From the NCBI GenBank assembly GCA_015485035.1, contig WFUI01000050.1:1-17751 (forward strand): 17,751 bases of DNA, given 5' to 3'. Below the pieces are notes generated by a model, which made no database searches, was not told the origin of the DNA, and saw only the letters and a list, made by a program, of their open reading frames with translations. Both the position numbers and the translations under genes were made by a program. Below, piece by piece: positions 8,381 to 15,271 of this stretch. The stretch's first letter is position 1; each line of letters begins with the position of its first letter. The stretch is from Mariprofundus sp. Lineage in GTDB: Bacteria; Pseudomonadota; Zetaproteobacteria; Mariprofundales; Mariprofundaceae.

Positions 8381-8811
8381 GGTATGTTCAGCATCATGGT
8401 GATTTCGGTTTTGTTCTGCAGTACATCTTCCAGGCTATACGATGCCAGTACATCCATGAATGCCTTTTGCGCCTTGTAGAGCGCATGTCTCAACGCACAT
8501 GCCGGTAAAATCGGGCAGGTGTTTGTTTCCACATCAAAGCATTCCAGCAGGATGGCGTTGGGTTCAGTATGGTTTACCACATCCCCGAGATTGATTTGAT
8601 CGGCAGGCATGCCCAGCTCCATGCCACCGGATTTACCCCGGATGGTTTTCACCCAGTCGGTGGATGACAGGTGATGCACGACTTTGACCAGATGGTTCCG
8701 GTTGATATTAAAGGCTTCAGAAATTTCGCTGATGGTACATCGCCGTCCCGGATTGACACCCAGAAAAATCAGCACCCGGAGGGAGTAATCTGTGTATTGC
8801 GTCAGTTGCAT
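8371..8811 (-). CDS. nsrR: Rrf2 family Fe-S transcriptional regulator, NsrR-like
   Basis: A 146-aa DNA-binding regulator of the Rrf2 family. The N-terminus MQLTQYTDYSLRVLIFL and the helix-turn-helix region (about 25-48, with ISEISEAFNINRNHLVKVVHHL) follow NsrR, the nitric-oxide sensor whose Fe-S cluster is nitrosylated to release DNA. Cluster ligands C91, C99 and C105 are all present, and D8 matches the Asp ligand proposed for NsrR proteins. The first spacing is 7 residues rather than the 5 or fewer of better-known NsrRs. RGKSGGMELG is the family wing motif. Its own promoter lies just upstream. An NO role is inferred; an IscR- or RirA-like role is less likely given the ligand pattern. No NO-detoxification gene lies in the window. 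Confidence 0.85.
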   Translation of the reverse strand: MQLTQYTDYSLRVLIFLGVNPGRRCTISEISEAFNINRNHLVKVVHHLSSTDWVKTIRGKSGGMELGMPADQINLGDVVNHTEPNAILLECFDVETNTCPILPACALRHALYKAQKAFMDVLASYSLEDVLQNKTEITMMLNIPKA

Positions 8812-8817
8812 GCCCGG

Positions 8818-8847
8818 AATATAGAAAATAAACGATGCCGTTGTCTA
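8818..8847 (-). promoter_or_regulatory. Candidate sigma70 promoter for the NsrR-like gene
   Basis: On the minus strand TAGACA (8847-8842) and TATATT (8823-8818) are separated by 18 nt. The -10 box ends only 6 nt before the ATG, so a start site at the usual distance would fall on or next to the A of ATG and the transcript would have almost no leader. The -35 box overlaps the stop of the preceding gene. This is pattern-based only. Confidence 0.45.
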
Positions 8848-9099
8848 CCCGGTGATAGTGAGGTTATTTTGGCTGTATTGCTGCAGACAGGCTGAGCAGA
8901 TGCAGGCGCGGTTCCGGAAATGTTCCGGCACCTGATTCAACAGCTCCCGTGAAAAGTGCCCGGATTTACACCAGCATGGCGTATCGGATACTTTATCACA
9001 TCCGGCCATGACACAGTCATTGGGTTCTCCGCATAACGGGCAGACCGTTGAATCCAAATTGTTGCCGGTTGGATTTGGATATGTGGTTTCTTCTGTCAT
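8845..9099 (-). CDS. Cysteine-rich CWC family protein
   Basis: A small protein of 84 aa with eight cysteines in the order CPLCG, C, C, CWC and CICSAC. This matches the Cys-rich CWC family (named after its Cys-Trp-Cys motif), whose members are short and functionally uncharacterised. The pairs CPLC and CICSAC look like metal-binding knuckles, so zinc or iron binding is a reasonable inference. The CWC triplet is followed by the typical F..ELL..VPEHFRNRACIC segment. The ATG overlaps the uvrC stop as ATGA, so translation is probably coupled to uvrC. There is no signal peptide, so it is probably cytoplasmic. Confidence 0.8.
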   Translation of the reverse strand: MTEETTYPNPTGNNLDSTVCPLCGEPNDCVMAGCDKVSDTPCWCKSGHFSRELLNQVPEHFRNRACICSACLQQYSQNNLTITG

Positions 9100-10931
9100 T
9101 GGTGCAGCATAATAAATATTTTCTCGGCCAGTTTATCTGAAATGCCGGTGGCTTGTGCCAGCTGTTTCCGGCTGGCTTTTTTAACACCTTCAATACCGCC
9201 GAAATGTTTCAGCAAAGCTGCCCGTTTGGAAGGGCCGATGCCGGGAATATTATCCAGGGCTGAGCTGAACATGCTCTGTTTCTTGCGTTTGCGCATATAG
9301 GCACCGGCAAAGCGGTGTGCCTCATCGCGTACTCGGGCAATCAATAGCAGTGCAGGGGAATGTTTGCCGGGTTGCCGTGCCTGACCGATTTCCGGATTTC
9401 CCTTTTCCGACCAGCCCGGCCACAGCGTTTCTTCACCGAGTTTGCGGGAATCGCCTTTGGCCACTCCGACCAGTTTCAGCTCATGCAAACCGGCATCATG
9501 CGCACACTGCAATGCTACGTTCAGTTGACCCCGGCCACCGTCAATCAGCATCAGGTCGGGGCAGGGGATAGTGTCTTCGCGAATGGCACGAAAGAAACGC
9601 TCCAGAACAGCCTGCATAGCACCGTAATCATCGCCTTCGATGATATTGCCGGCAATGCCATCGAGTTTGTAACGGCGGTAATATTCTTTTTCCGGCCCCT
9701 GCCAGCCGGCATAGGTAATGGCGGCTACCATCTGCTTTCCGCCGAGATGCGCATTATCGACAGCGGCAATACGTTCCGGAACCTCATCAAGCGCAAATAA
9801 TTCGGCCAGCGCCGCAAAGGCCGCTTGCTGATTATCCTGTTTTCGCGTGGTAATCATCTGCTGGCCCGAATATGCAATCTGTTGCAGCCATTGCAGACGG
9901 GGGCCGCGTTTGGGGCAGCGGATGTCGGTTTTTGTGCGGGGATACATGATTGAGATAAGATGTTTCAGTTCCGCAATATCCACCTCTGAAGCAGTCAGTA
10001 TAATGTGCATCGGAGGAGTATCCTTGCTGTAACGTTCGGTGAACAATGATTGCAGGATTTCTATATCTTCAGCATCAGCGGCCTGGTCGATACGAATGTT
10101 CTGGCAACCCAGATCACGCCCGGCCCTGCGTACACCGATACTGGCCAGTACACCGGTGCCGTGACGAATCAATGCAATGGCATCGGCATTGTCCGGCAAG
10201 GCCCTGTTTTCGGAACCGGCCAGCACGCTGCGCAGGGCCCGAATGCGATCGCGTAATGCAGCGGCCTGTTCGAAATGCAAGCGATCCGAGGCCTGTTGCA
10301 TGTCCTGCTCCCAGCTTTTGAGCAGGGGCATATTTTTACCCTTGAGAAAACAGCGCACGTCATCGACCTGCCGGGCATATTCATCCTGCGATACGATCTT
10401 GCAGCAGGGGGCAGAGCAGCGGCCGATCTGGTGTTGCATGCAGGGCCGGGATCGATGGTTAAACACACTGTCTTCGCAATCCCTGATCCGGAAAAGTGAC
10501 TGCATCACATGCAGTGTGGCATGTACCGCACCCGCATTGGGAAACGGGCCGAAATATTCACCGGGCAATGAACGATTACCGCGATAGAGCAATAGTTTCG
10601 GGAATGCTTCATCGGTGAGCAGAATATACGGGTAGGATTTCGAATCCTTCATCAGCACGTTGTAACGCGGTTTAAGCTGTTTGATCAGGTTATGCTCGAG
10701 CACCAGCGCTTCAGCTTCCGAGCCAGTGATGGAAAAAGCGATATCCCTGATCTGCTGTACCATAGCCTGTGTGCGCGGCGATTCGGGCCGGCGTTGAAAA
10801 TAACTGGATACGCGTTTTCTTAAATTCCGGGCCTTGCCGATATATAACACTTTGCGGTCATGATCGAGCATGCGGTAAACACCGGGCTCGCGTGGCAGCG
10901 AGTTCAGCGGAACCGGTGCATCAATCCACAT
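9096..10931 (-). CDS. uvrC: Excinuclease ABC subunit UvrC
   Basis: UvrC makes both incisions around a lesion in nucleotide excision repair, after recruitment by UvrB. At 611 aa it matches E. coli UvrC (610). In order: the GIY-YIG nuclease (GVY at 17-19, YIG at 30-32) for the 3' cut, a Cys-containing linker (RPCMQHQIGRCSAPC), the UVR helix pair that binds UvrB (LHFEQAAALRDRIRAL), the RNase H-like 5' nuclease (AAVDNAHLGGKQMVAA, LMLIDGGRGQLNVAL, DEAHRFA), and a C-terminal double helix-hairpin-helix (NIPGIGPSKRAALLKHFGG). The open frame runs 40 codons further upstream, but that stretch lies inside the preceding gene. ATG 10931 gives the family N-terminus and an 11-nt overlap. Confidence 0.95.
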   Translation of the reverse strand: MWIDAPVPLNSLPREPGVYRMLDHDRKVLYIGKARNLRKRVSSYFQRRPESPRTQAMVQQIRDIAFSITGSEAEALVLEHNLIKQLKPRYNVLMKDSKSYPYILLTDEAFPKLLLYRGNRSLPGEYFGPFPNAGAVHATLHVMQSLFRIRDCEDSVFNHRSRPCMQHQIGRCSAPCCKIVSQDEYARQVDDVRCFLKGKNMPLLKSWEQDMQQASDRLHFEQAAALRDRIRALRSVLAGSENRALPDNADAIALIRHGTGVLASIGVRRAGRDLGCQNIRIDQAADAEDIEILQSLFTERYSKDTPPMHIILTASEVDIAELKHLISIMYPRTKTDIRCPKRGPRLQWLQQIAYSGQQMITTRKQDNQQAAFAALAELFALDEVPERIAAVDNAHLGGKQMVAAITYAGWQGPEKEYYRRYKLDGIAGNIIEGDDYGAMQAVLERFFRAIREDTIPCPDLMLIDGGRGQLNVALQCAHDAGLHELKLVGVAKGDSRKLGEETLWPGWSEKGNPEIGQARQPGKHSPALLLIARVRDEAHRFAGAYMRKRKKQSMFSSALDNIPGIGPSKRAALLKHFGGIEGVKKASRKQLAQATGISDKLAEKIFIMLHQ

Positions 10932-11613
10932 CGGAGTTTTGCGGGCGCTTGATTTCAGTGTCTGAATCCGTTGCTGTCGGGCAATCACTGGCAAGGGGAC
11001 AGCTGCTGCACAGTGGTCTGGTTTTACAAAAACGTTTGGCATGTTCGACAATCAGGGCATGATACTCCTGAAACAGCGGCAGGCTTTCAGGCAGGCGTTG
11101 CTGAAAATAGTTCTGAATACTGTCATAACCCAGTTCATGGTCGAAATGCCCCAGTCGCATAAACAGGCGTTTGGTGTAGGCATCGACAACAAATACCGGC
11201 CTGTCCAGCGCATAGAGGAGTATCGAGTCGGCAGTTTCCGGGCCAATACCATGCACAGCCAGCAGGCGCTGGCGTAATATACTGGTTGGCCATTTTATAA
11301 GCCCTTTGCATTTGCCATTGTTGTAGTAAAACAGCGAGAATTGCTGCAGATATCGCGCTTTCTGCATATAGAAACCGGAAGCGTGAATGATTTCACCCAG
11401 CTGTTGCAGATTGCTGCTGGCAATCAATTCACAGTCGAGCATGTTGTGTGTTTTCAGGTTACCAATGGCAGTTTCGACATTCTTCCAACTGGTGTTCTGG
11501 GTCAGAATAGCACCGACCATCATCTCAAACGGAGAATCAGCCGGCCACCAGTGCTGAGGACCGTAAATCGCCAGCAGTTTTTCATAGATCTGTTGCGGGG
11601 GGATTGAACTCAC
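10921..11613 (-). CDS. Endonuclease III-related HhH-GPD DNA glycosylase (MagIII/COG2231-like)
   Basis: A 230-aa HhH-GPD base-excision repair glycosylase with a C-terminal Fe-S cluster motif C196-x5-C202-x2-C205-x5-C211. The substrate loop LTQNTSWKNVE corresponds to LSAQATD in EndoIII. In the hairpin-helix HGIGPETADSILLYA (121-135), E126 occupies the place of the catalytic Lys of bifunctional EndoIII, while the Asp of the motif is kept (D144 in VVDAYTKRLF). This is the pattern of monofunctional enzymes such as MagIII, which removes 3-methyladenine. It should therefore not be labelled nth without evidence. The first codon is GTG, overlapping the rluB stop as GTGA. The gene's end overlaps the uvrC start by 11 nt, which groups two repair genes. 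Confidence 0.82.
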   Translation of the reverse strand: MSSIPPQQIYEKLLAIYGPQHWWPADSPFEMMVGAILTQNTSWKNVETAIGNLKTHNMLDCELIASSNLQQLGEIIHASGFYMQKARYLQQFSLFYYNNGKCKGLIKWPTSILRQRLLAVHGIGPETADSILLYALDRPVFVVDAYTKRLFMRLGHFDHELGYDSIQNYFQQRLPESLPLFQEYHALIVEHAKRFCKTRPLCSSCPLASDCPTATDSDTEIKRPQNSDVD

Positions 11614-12431
11614 TTGTCGGTATATCCCTTCAGTTTTTTGATTTCAGAGCGGTTCAATTTCCGGTAACTGCCTCTGGGCATGCCTTCTTCGAGTCGCAGC
11701 GGGCCGAAACGGGTGCGCATCAGGCGTCTGACAGGGTGGCCGCATTCTTCCAGCGTACGGCGTACTTCGCGCCAGCGGCCACGGTAAATGACAATGGTTA
11801 ACCAGGTGTGGCCCTTTGTTTCCGAATCGACCGTGACTTCCCATGCATCGGAACTGTCTCCTTTGCCGATATCAAAACCGCCGCGCCGCAGTTTCTCCAG
11901 TGTTTCCATTTCCACCAGACCGGCCACACGGGCCCGGTATTCTCGTGCCACTTTTGCCCCCGGCCGGGTCAGTGCCCGGGTCAGGTCACCATCGTCGGTA
12001 AGAATCAGTAAGCCTTCAGTATCCATATCGAGTCTGCCGATGGACTGGACATTGGGTGCGACATCGACAAAGTCGTAAATCAGTGGGCGCTTGCGGACGG
12101 CATCCTTGCGCGAACATAGCTGACCGGCCGGTTTGTTGTAGAGGATGTAGGTATAGTTTTGCTGCCGTTCGACAGTTTTACCATCCACCGTAACGATATC
12201 GCCGCTGTTGATTTTTGTGCCCGGTTCGCGGCACAGCTTCCCGTTGATTGCGACACGCCCGGCTTCCACCCAGCGATCCGCCTCGCGTCGTGAACATAAT
12301 CCACAACCGGCCAGATAGCGGTTGATGCGTTCACCGGAGGGTGCGCTCTGATTTATTTTATCGGGCAGGGAGGCTTCAGGTGTTTCCGGTTTCGTGCGTG
12401 TCCGTGTTTTGCGTGATTTGTTCTGCTTCAT
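11610..12431 (-). CDS. rluB: Pseudouridine synthase, RsuA/RluB/RluE family (probably RluB)
   Basis: This enzyme converts a uridine of rRNA to pseudouridine; RluB acts on 23S rRNA U2605 in E. coli. It has an S4 RNA-binding domain at about 33-90 (GERINRYLAGCGLCSRREAD) and the catalytic motif GRLDMDTEGLLILT, with nucleophile D135. ILYNKPAGQLCS and TRFGPLRL are family blocks. Length is about 273 aa from the chosen ATG. The first 30 residues are Lys/Arg/Thr-rich and not conserved. Other in-frame ATGs occur at 12452 and 12503; none has a strong ribosome site, so the start is uncertain. It overlaps the end of scpB by 56 nt at the chosen start. RluB rather than RsuA is by gene neighbourhood (next to scpAB). 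Confidence 0.88.
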   Translation of the reverse strand: MKQNKSRKTRTRTKPETPEASLPDKINQSAPSGERINRYLAGCGLCSRREADRWVEAGRVAINGKLCREPGTKINSGDIVTVDGKTVERQQNYTYILYNKPAGQLCSRKDAVRKRPLIYDFVDVAPNVQSIGRLDMDTEGLLILTDDGDLTRALTRPGAKVAREYRARVAGLVEMETLEKLRRGGFDIGKGDSSDAWEVTVDSETKGHTWLTIVIYRGRWREVRRTLEECGHPVRRLMRTRFGPLRLEEGMPRGSYRKLNRSEIKKLKGYTDK

Positions 12432-13146
12432 TTTTCTGTTTGTCTGTTTCATGGGTATCCATATGCTGTTCATTATTTTCATTCGCAGATTGGCCTGCAG
12501 CAATCTGTTCTGGTGTACTCTGCTCTGATATCGTTTGTTCAGAAGCTGGTTGCTCTGTGAGATTCTGCCCGAACTCTGTCTGTTTGATCACAAGCTGCTG
12601 AATTTCATCTTCATCCATCAACTGTGCCGAGTCTGGCAGATCCTTCAGTGATGCCAGGCCGAAATCGATCAGAAACTGTTTACCGGTACCGAAGAGATGC
12701 GGGCGACCCGGTACTTCCTTGCGGCCCAGCACCTTGATCCAGCCGCGTTCCTGCAGGGTGGCAATCATCTGGCTGGAAACTTTCACACCCCGTAACGCCT
12801 CGATTTCGGCTCGCGTGGTTGGTTGGCGATAGGCAATAATCGCCAGTGTTTCGAGTGCGGAACGTGACAGCCGGGGTGGTTTGATCTGCCAGAGTTGCCT
12901 CACCAGCTCCGCATGGGCGGCAGCTGTGCGGAATTGCCAGCCGCCGGCGACCTGAACAAGATTAATACCGCGCTCACGGTAATGGGTTTCAAGTTCAGCC
13001 AGGGCAGATCGTATATCGGAAGAAGGAATATCACCGTCAATCAGACTGTGTATTTTTTGCGGACTGAGCGGTTCATCACTGGCCAGGATCAGGGCTTCGA
13101 TTTGCGCCTCCAGCCGGATATCGGGCCGGGCATCAGGCTGGTTCAT
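12376..13146 (-). CDS. scpB: Segregation and condensation protein ScpB
   Basis: ScpB forms winged-helix dimers that join ScpA and SMC to make the chromosome-condensing complex. The core covers about residues 10-185, with LASDEPLSPQKI and the conserved SRSALETLAIIAYRQPTTRAEIEALRG (split in two winged helices), then GRPHLFGTGKQFLIDFGL. A tail of about 65 residues (190-256) rich in Gln, Glu, Thr and Asn follows. It contains a doubled DTHET motif and is not part of the family core. The DNA encoding the tail is also the start region of rluB in another frame. The ATG overlaps the scpA stop as ATGA, as expected for subunits of one complex. Confidence 0.93.
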   Translation of the reverse strand: MNQPDARPDIRLEAQIEALILASDEPLSPQKIHSLIDGDIPSSDIRSALAELETHYRERGINLVQVAGGWQFRTAAAHAELVRQLWQIKPPRLSRSALETLAIIAYRQPTTRAEIEALRGVKVSSQMIATLQERGWIKVLGRKEVPGRPHLFGTGKQFLIDFGLASLKDLPDSAQLMDEDEIQQLVIKQTEFGQNLTEQPASEQTISEQSTPEQIAAGQSANENNEQHMDTHETDKQKNEAEQITQNTDTHETGNT

Positions 13147-13904
13147 GTCATGGCCTCCTTCGGCAGCAAGGTGATGGAACCGTAGCTTTCACGTTGTACG
13201 ACAGTAATGGTTTGCTGCCGCCATAATTCCAGAATGGCCAGCACGGTTGTGACCAGAGCTTCTCGGCCGGGTGAATCGGACAGCAATTCATCGAGTTGTA
13301 CACCGCCATGCTGCAAACGTTGAAGCACAACGCCCATCTGCTCGCGCATACTCATCGTTTCGGCAAAAATATGCTGGCGCACTTCACCGCCGACGCGTTT
13401 AAGCACACTGCGGAAAGCCAGCAGCAGTGCATCAAGATCACCATCGGGCAGGGGGCGTTCCACCTCATCGGATTCGGGGAAAATCGAGCGGATGAAGACA
13501 TCCCTCCGCATCAATGGTCGTTCGTTTAATTCTTCGGCCAGCAGGCGGTATTGCTCGTAAGCGATCAGTTGTGCGGCCAGTTCGGCACGCGGATCGATAT
13601 CGTTACCTTCTTCATCCACTTCGGGGCGCGGTAGCAGCATACGTGATTTTAGTTGCATCAGGGTGCTGGCCATAATCAGATAATCGCCGGCAGTTTCCAG
13701 ATCGAGTGCTTCCTGTGCTTCCAGAATATCGAGATACTGTTGCGTAACCATAGCCATGGGGATGTCAAAAATATCCAGTTCCTGGCTTCGAATCAGATGC
13801 AGCAATACATCCAGTGGCCCTTCAAACTGGTCCAGTTGAACCGGTGGCAGTGCAGGCTGCTCAGTGTGCTCATCAATCAGAGTGACCTGCACTGCATTAT
13901 TCAT
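13143..13904 (-). CDS. scpA: Segregation and condensation protein ScpA (kleisin)
   Basis: ScpA is the kleisin subunit that bridges the two SMC heads in the bacterial condensin. The N-terminal kleisin signature QFEGPLDVLLHLIRSQELDI (24-43) binds the SMC neck, followed by DIPMAMVTQQYLDILE and YLIMASTLMQLKSRMLLPRP. An acidic middle (EVDEEGNDIDPRAELAAQLIAYEQYR) and a C-terminal winged helix (ALVTTVLAILELWRQQTITVVQ) complete the fold at 253 aa. It overlaps the trpS stop (ATGA) on one side and scpB on the other. SMC itself is not in the window. Confidence 0.94.
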   Translation of the reverse strand: MNNAVQVTLIDEHTEQPALPPVQLDQFEGPLDVLLHLIRSQELDIFDIPMAMVTQQYLDILEAQEALDLETAGDYLIMASTLMQLKSRMLLPRPEVDEEGNDIDPRAELAAQLIAYEQYRLLAEELNERPLMRRDVFIRSIFPESDEVERPLPDGDLDALLLAFRSVLKRVGGEVRQHIFAETMSMREQMGVVLQRLQHGGVQLDELLSDSPGREALVTTVLAILELWRQQTITVVQRESYGSITLLPKEAMT

Positions 13905-14932
13905 ACGCGATAACCCATTTTCAGGGTTTTACGCACCTTTTCCATGGTGCGTCCTGCCTCAATGCGAGCGCGTTCATTACCGGCCCGTACGATATCTTTC
14001 AGATCATCCGGTCTTGATGCAATATCGGCACGACGATCACGAATCGGCTGCAGCTCTTCTTCCAGATGTTTCAGCATACACATTTTACAATCGATGCAGC
14101 CGATGCCGGCTGTCGTGCAGCCCTGCTGTACCCACTGGCGCTCTTCTTCAGTCGAATAGACTTTATGGAAGTCCCATACCGGACATTTCTCCGGCGTGCC
14201 CGGATCATTGCGGCGTACACGGGCCGGATCGGTAGGCATGGTTTTCACCTTTTTTTCGGTCACCTTCCATGTTTCGCCCAGTTCAATCGTATTGCCATAG
14301 GATTTACTCATTTTACGTCCATCCAGCCCCGGCAATTTGGCTGCCGGCATCAGCAGCGATTGCGGTTCCGGAAACAGCGGTGGAATGCCCTGGCGGTAGA
14401 GATGGTTAAAGCGGCGGGCGACTTCGCGGGTCAACTCGACATGGGGAACCTGATCCTCACCGACCGGCACGCCATCGGCCCGGTAAATCAGGATATCGGC
14501 AGACTGCAATAACGGGTAACCTAGGAAGCCATAGGTGCCCAGGTCCTTTTCGCGCAACTGTTCGATCTGATCCTTATACGTAGGTACGCGTTCAAGCCAT
14601 GACAATGGCGTCATAAACGAAAACAGCAAATGCAGTTCGGCATGTTCCGGTACTTCCGACTGGATGAATACCACTGCTTTTTCCGGATCAACGCCGACAG
14701 CCAGCCAGTCGATCAGCATATCCCAGATGGTATCCTTCACAATGGAGGGGTTGGCGTAATCGGTGGTCAGGGCATGCCAGTCTGCGGCAAAAAAGAAACA
14801 TTGATGTTCTTCCTGCAGCTTCAGCCAGTTTTCCAGCACGCCTTTATAGTGCCCAAGGTGCAGACGACCGGTCGGGCGCATGCCGGAAAGGATACGCATC
14901 GGTCTGTTTTGTGCCTGGTTTGAAATGCTCAA
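13901..14932 (-). CDS. trpS: Tryptophanyl-tRNA synthetase, probable [4Fe-4S] type
   Basis: This class I synthetase charges tRNA-Trp. The HIGH motif is HLGH (25-28) in SGMRPTGRLHLGHYKG, and KMSKS is at 207-211 (DGRKMSKSYGN). Cysteines C250, C272, C279 and C282 lie in the C-terminal anticodon-binding half as C-x21-C-x6-C-x2-C. This is nearly the pattern of Thermotoga maritima TrpRS (C-x22-C-x6-C-x2-C), which binds a [4Fe-4S] cluster near the anticodon. I chose a TTG start because GGGGA lies 5 nt upstream, giving 343 aa. ATG 14899 would remove 11 residues and has no ribosome site, and the frame also extends to 14992. It is the first gene of the overlapping minus-strand cluster. Confidence 0.93.
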   Translation of the reverse strand: MSISNQAQNRPMRILSGMRPTGRLHLGHYKGVLENWLKLQEEHQCFFFAADWHALTTDYANPSIVKDTIWDMLIDWLAVGVDPEKAVVFIQSEVPEHAELHLLFSFMTPLSWLERVPTYKDQIEQLREKDLGTYGFLGYPLLQSADILIYRADGVPVGEDQVPHVELTREVARRFNHLYRQGIPPLFPEPQSLLMPAAKLPGLDGRKMSKSYGNTIELGETWKVTEKKVKTMPTDPARVRRNDPGTPEKCPVWDFHKVYSTEEERQWVQQGCTTAGIGCIDCKMCMLKHLEEELQPIRDRRADIASRPDDLKDIVRAGNERARIEAGRTMEKVRKTLKMGYRV

Positions 14933-14937
14933 GCTTT

Positions 14938-14943
14938 TCCCCT
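14938..14943 (-). promoter_or_regulatory. Ribosome binding site supporting the TTG start of trpS
   Basis: On the minus strand this reads AGGGGA, followed by AAAGC and TTG. The 5-nt spacing is ideal, whereas the ATG 33 nt further in lacks any such site. Confidence 0.55.
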
Positions 14944-14959
14944 TTTTGAAACAGCTGTG

Positions 14960-14987
14960 ATAATGGTATGTGAGCGAACGATAGCAA
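14960..14987 (-). promoter_or_regulatory. Candidate promoter of the trpS-scpAB-rluB-uvrC cluster
   Basis: On the minus strand TTGCTA (14987-14982) and CATTAT (14965-14960) are 16 nt apart, 28 nt before the TTG start of trpS. Both boxes are imperfect. The site lies between trpS and the divergent tRNA gene, where a promoter is required. Confidence 0.4.
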
Positions 14988-15035
14988 AGCATGCCATTGA
15001 ATGCGACGAGAGCCGGGGGATGTGTGAATAGAGCA

Positions 15036-15063
15036 TTGACGGAAGCAGTCTTCTCCCTAAAAT
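15036..15063 (+). promoter_or_regulatory. Promoter of the tRNA gene
   Basis: TTGACG (15036-15041) and TAAAAT (15058-15063) are separated by 16 nt. A GC-rich run (GCCGGCC) follows the -10 box, as in many stable-RNA promoters that respond to the stringent response. The tRNA begins 12 nt after the -10 box. Confidence 0.7.
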
Positions 15064-15075
15064 GCCGGCCTCCAA

Positions 15076-15152
15076 GGCGCTTTAGCTCAGTCGGTTAGAG
15101 CATCGGAATCATAATCCGAGTGTCCGGGGTTCGAGTCCCTGAAGCGCCACCA
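15076..15152 (+). tRNA. tRNA with anticodon CAT (probably tRNA-Met, elongator)
   Basis: A 77-nt cloverleaf. The acceptor arms GGCGCTT and AAGCGCC pair fully, and the 3' ACCA is encoded. The D arm is GCTCAGTCGGTTAGAGC. The anticodon stem TCGGA/TCCGA closes the loop ATCATAA, giving anticodon CAT. The T arm CGGGG-TTCGAGT-CCCTG contains one G-U pair. CAT is used by elongator Met, initiator Met and, with lysidine, Ile2. The fully paired first base excludes a typical initiator. Elongator Met is favoured over Ile2 but not proven. Confidence 0.92.
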
Positions 15153-15155
15153 TCT

Positions 15156-15186
15156 AAAGCCCTGCTATTGCGGGGCTTTTTCTTTT
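15156..15186 (+). terminator. Rho-independent terminator of the tRNA gene
   Basis: AAAGCCCTGC (15156-15165) pairs with GCGGGGCTTT (15170-15179) across a TATT loop, 10 bp with one G-U pair. It runs directly into a T-rich tract, TTTTTCTTTT. Confidence 0.9.
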
Positions 15187-15241
15187 CCACATCTAAATGC
15201 GTCTGTGCGGTTAGGTGGCTTTCAATTCCCCTGGTTTATGC

Positions 15242-15247
15242 TATAAC
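15242..15247 (+). promoter_or_regulatory. Candidate -10 box for the retropepsin-like gene
   Basis: TATAAC preceded by GC lies 24 nt before the ATG. The best -35 candidate, TTTCAA at 15220-15225 with 16 nt spacing, is poor. A promoter is needed here because the tRNA terminator isolates the gene from upstream transcription. Confidence 0.4.
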
Positions 15248-15271
15248 TTGATTTCAGGAACAGGGGGTATG

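Noticed and set aside
10932..11051. 40-codon N-terminal extension of uvrC
   Set aside because: It lies inside the glycosylase gene in another frame, is not similar to UvrC proteins, and the internal ATG gives a family-length protein.
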